Source: Psychrobacter piscatorii
GTDB taxonomy: Bacteria > Pseudomonadota > Gammaproteobacteria > Pseudomonadales > Moraxellaceae
Reading direction: 5' to 3'
NCBI RefSeq assembly: GCF_904846415.1
Contig: NZ_CAJHAR010000015.1
Location: forward strand, 21,866 to 85,865
Length of the DNA stretch: 64,000 bases
Shown: piece after piece, positions 61,997-64,000 of the stretch
Layout of the letters: each line of letters starts with the position of its first letter
Position numbering within the stretch: position 1 is the first letter of the stretch
The notes under the pieces: model-generated
Told to the model about the DNA's origin: nothing
The model's database searches: none
Seen by the model: the letters and a program-made list of their open reading frames with translations, nothing else
Translations under genes and position numbers: made by a program

Positions 61997-63550
61997 TTAT
62001 TTGGGCTGATGGAAGCAATGACTTGGAACGTAAGCTATCCAGTTTATTAACAGAGGCTGCTCTATCTTGTCGTCACGCCACTCAATTTGCCATTGACCTT
62101 GTTTTTTGACCAAAGCATTTACATTGGTATGATTGCTAGTTAGTTCAGTGGCTGTAATAACGCTGACATCATCAAGCAAAGGTAGTACGATATCTTCTGT
62201 CCCTTCTTGCCACATTACTAACGTACCATTCTCTTGAAGGCGCTCGATACTCATCCAAGGCGAAAGGTTCGCGGGTCCTGAGATCATTTGTGATGGAAAA
62301 CCGCTATTCATCGCCACCAATGAGCCAAGCCAGCGATCACCTGAGACACTATCAAGATTACAGCTACTCACGGTCTGCCATGTGTCTTGCGCTTGAGTGG
62401 ATAAAGCCTGTTCAGGCCATTGCATACGAGAAGGTTTATGACGAATCTTATCGCCAAGACCCACATATACCACCATCAATACAGTAACAAGAGATAACCA
62501 AATAATTAGAGCTTTACGTAGCTTGGTTATTGTTAATAAATGAGTAGTAGAGGCTATCAAAGAGGCTGCGAGCATCCCTGACAACGCCCACATCGGCATA
62601 CCCCACATATCACGTAAACCAATTCCGAATACTAAGTTTAAAGTAATTAGCACTACTATGGGAGATAACCACATATACCATAGCAACGATGCGCCATTTG
62701 GCAAATGATTTTTATAACTATGAACACTCGTTAAATGTTTGCGATTGAAAGCGAGCATAACTAATAGCGGGATATGAGCGACAAACTGAGCAGTTATAAA
62801 TGCTATCCAACCAAAGTGTCGTTGGATTTTATAGGCACCAGCAGCAGCTTCTTGTGAGCGTCCACTGGCATAACTCAGCGGTAGCCAATCATGAGTTGTT
62901 AGCCAATACAAATGAGGGGCAAAAATTGCCAGCATGACAAAAGCCGCTATCCACGGTTTTGGCTGCTTTAATAATGACCATTGTTTCGGAAGTATTAAGT
63001 ATACAGCCATTGGTATCAGTAGAAAAATCACAGTGTACTTAGTCAGCATACCTAGTCCGCCGAGAATACCGAGCAACACCCAGTCTCTGAAACGATTTTG
63101 AGTCAGAGACTGATGAAATGCTAAATATAGACCTGCCCAGATAGGAAACTGAGCGACATTGTGATTGAACTCAAGGCTAGGGTAGCTATAATAAATAACA
63201 GCCAAGGTTAATAAACTACCTATCAAAGCAACTGTGGTTGACCATATTTTTTTACCTAACTGATAAATGAGGATTAAGGTAAGTAAAATATATAATTGAC
63301 TGAGTAAGTAGGGACCCACATGTCCAAACAGCTGATAAAAACTATATAATATCCATGATGATAGTGGTGGATGTTTATAGTATCCCCATTGCCATTCGCT
63401 GCCCCAATTGATACCTTCGCTTACATCCAAAGGTACACTGCTAGAAAGAAATGCAGGCACTATGCTCCATATTATGAAATATAAGCATAGAAATACAAAA
63501 AATGACTGCCATTTTTTTGAAAGATTCTGTGATTCGTTAGAAGCAAGCAT
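61997..63550 (-). CDS. GT39/ArnT-like membrane glycosyltransferase
   Basis: The 517-residue integral membrane protein has about 10-12 helices and the family's first-loop motif, PLDVSEGINWGSEWQWGYYK with HPPL, including the acidic DxSE pair. A periplasmic C-terminal domain starts at about 380. Such proteins move a sugar from a polyprenyl phosphate carrier to a periplasmic acceptor (lipid A, protein or polysaccharide). It is the first gene of the leftward cassette GT39-GT2-GtrA-YdjC. Confidence 0.9.
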   Translation of the reverse strand: MLASNESQNLSKKWQSFFVFLCLYFIIWSIVPAFLSSSVPLDVSEGINWGSEWQWGYYKHPPLSSWILYSFYQLFGHVGPYLLSQLYILLTLILIYQLGKKIWSTTVALIGSLLTLAVIYYSYPSLEFNHNVAQFPIWAGLYLAFHQSLTQNRFRDWVLLGILGGLGMLTKYTVIFLLIPMAVYLILPKQWSLLKQPKPWIAAFVMLAIFAPHLYWLTTHDWLPLSYASGRSQEAAAGAYKIQRHFGWIAFITAQFVAHIPLLVMLAFNRKHLTSVHSYKNHLPNGASLLWYMWLSPIVVLITLNLVFGIGLRDMWGMPMWALSGMLAASLIASTTHLLTITKLRKALIIWLSLVTVLMVVYVGLGDKIRHKPSRMQWPEQALSTQAQDTWQTVSSCNLDSVSGDRWLGSLVAMNSGFPSQMISGPANLSPWMSIERLQENGTLVMWQEGTEDIVLPLLDDVSVITATELTSNHTNVNALVKKQGQWQIEWRDDKIEQPLLINWIAYVPSHCFHQPK

Positions 63551-63878
63551 GGATAAGCTCTTAATTATAGTCTTATAGGAACATTTGTATTTTGGTTATT
63601 AATAACCAAGCCACTGCTAGAAAGGTGTATTGTAATCACTTATTATTATTATTGCGAACTTACGTTTTTAGTGTCGTATAGACATCTGATATTTTTTCGT
63701 TAAATTGTATCAATTGTTGATAGTTACCTACGCAGGAATATTAATTTGATAATTAAAAAATTATTGACTTTATTTTACTGGGAGCAAGGTTATAATGCGA
63801 ATTAGTTTTTTCACTTAAATTTTCTATAGCGAACCTACTATAAAAGTATCCAGGTTCGTAAGATTTCTGATACTATAG
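63551..63878. other. Intergenic region before the IS630-like transposase
   Basis: The 328 AT-rich bases include a (TTA)4TT run (63640-63653, about 90 bases upstream of the GT39 start), a TATAAT at 63791-63796 and an inverted repeat CGAACCT/AGGTTCG near 63830-63857. The inserted element's right end should fall in this stretch, but I cannot place it. Confidence 0.45.
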
Positions 63879-64000
63879 TTAAATCTTTATAAAATCGATA
63901 CAGCCCATATCATGAAACAGTTTAGGTAGATTATTCTCCATCCACCCTTGGCGTAGAAATTTAGCCTGTGCCCACTTTTTCTCAATAGGGTTCAGATCAG
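63879..64000 (-). mobile_element. IS630-family transposase, C-terminal part (cut by window edge)
   Basis: The minus strand from 64000 to a TAA at 63879-63881 encodes about 39 codons: DLNPIEKKWAQAKFLRQG and the following tail. DLNPIE carries the final acidic residue of the DDE/DDD triad of IS630-family transposases. The rest lies beyond the window, so integrity cannot be judged. Confidence 0.85.

Overview
This window looks like a chromosomal segment of a Psychrobacter-type bacterium (Gammaproteobacteria, Moraxellaceae). I infer this from protein character and gene content, not from a marker gene or database search. The features are mostly housekeeping genes of moderate GC, AT-rich spacers, intrinsic terminators with long T-tracts, and repeated hydrophilic low-complexity insertions in ordinary enzymes. 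No rRNA, tRNA, CRISPR array or prophage was seen. The only mobile DNA is the end of an IS630-type transposase at the right edge.

Positions 1-6800 form a purine catabolism locus. It holds the end of guanine deaminase, then a leftward six-gene set (uraD, hiuH, puuD, puuE, alc, allA) that takes urate to glyoxylate and urea. A divergent RutR-like TetR regulator follows, and the shared promoter region carries a near-perfect RutR-type palindrome over the probable -35 box. Positions 6834-10542 are tolQRAB without ybgC or pal. An NCS2 purine permease and putA follow. putA lacks the N-terminal DNA-binding domain, and its C-terminal ALDH-superfamily domain is a separate downstream gene (16394-17086), the most unusual arrangement here.

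Positions 17274-29011 hold roxA, a small lipoprotein, a DUF2238 protein, purB, mnmA, ispF, grxD, a protein of unknown function, mnmG, an AEC transporter and a luciferase-like monooxygenase. Positions 29296-35700 hold a PQQ-dependent membrane dehydrogenase, a CysB-like regulator and katG. Positions 36284-41093 form a rightward run of ampG, prmC, a MoeB/ThiF-type enzyme and an ABC1 kinase. An MFS transporter follows, then an Lrp-type regulator divergent from leuA, an unknown protein, accBC, a MATE pump, an EVE protein, hemW, an entericidin, trmL and tusDCBE. Then come glnE and ilvE.

The right end (59432-63550) is a leftward polyprenol-linked sugar cassette: a GT39 transferase, a GT2 transferase, a GtrA flippase-like protein and a YdjC deacetylase. 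It sits next to the IS630 remnant. Several scattered genes converge on tRNA wobble-base modification (mnmA, tusBCDE and mnmG for U34; trmL for C34/U34). Start codons were moved inward from the longest reading frame where a ribosome binding site, an ATG or family alignment supported it; each case is noted.
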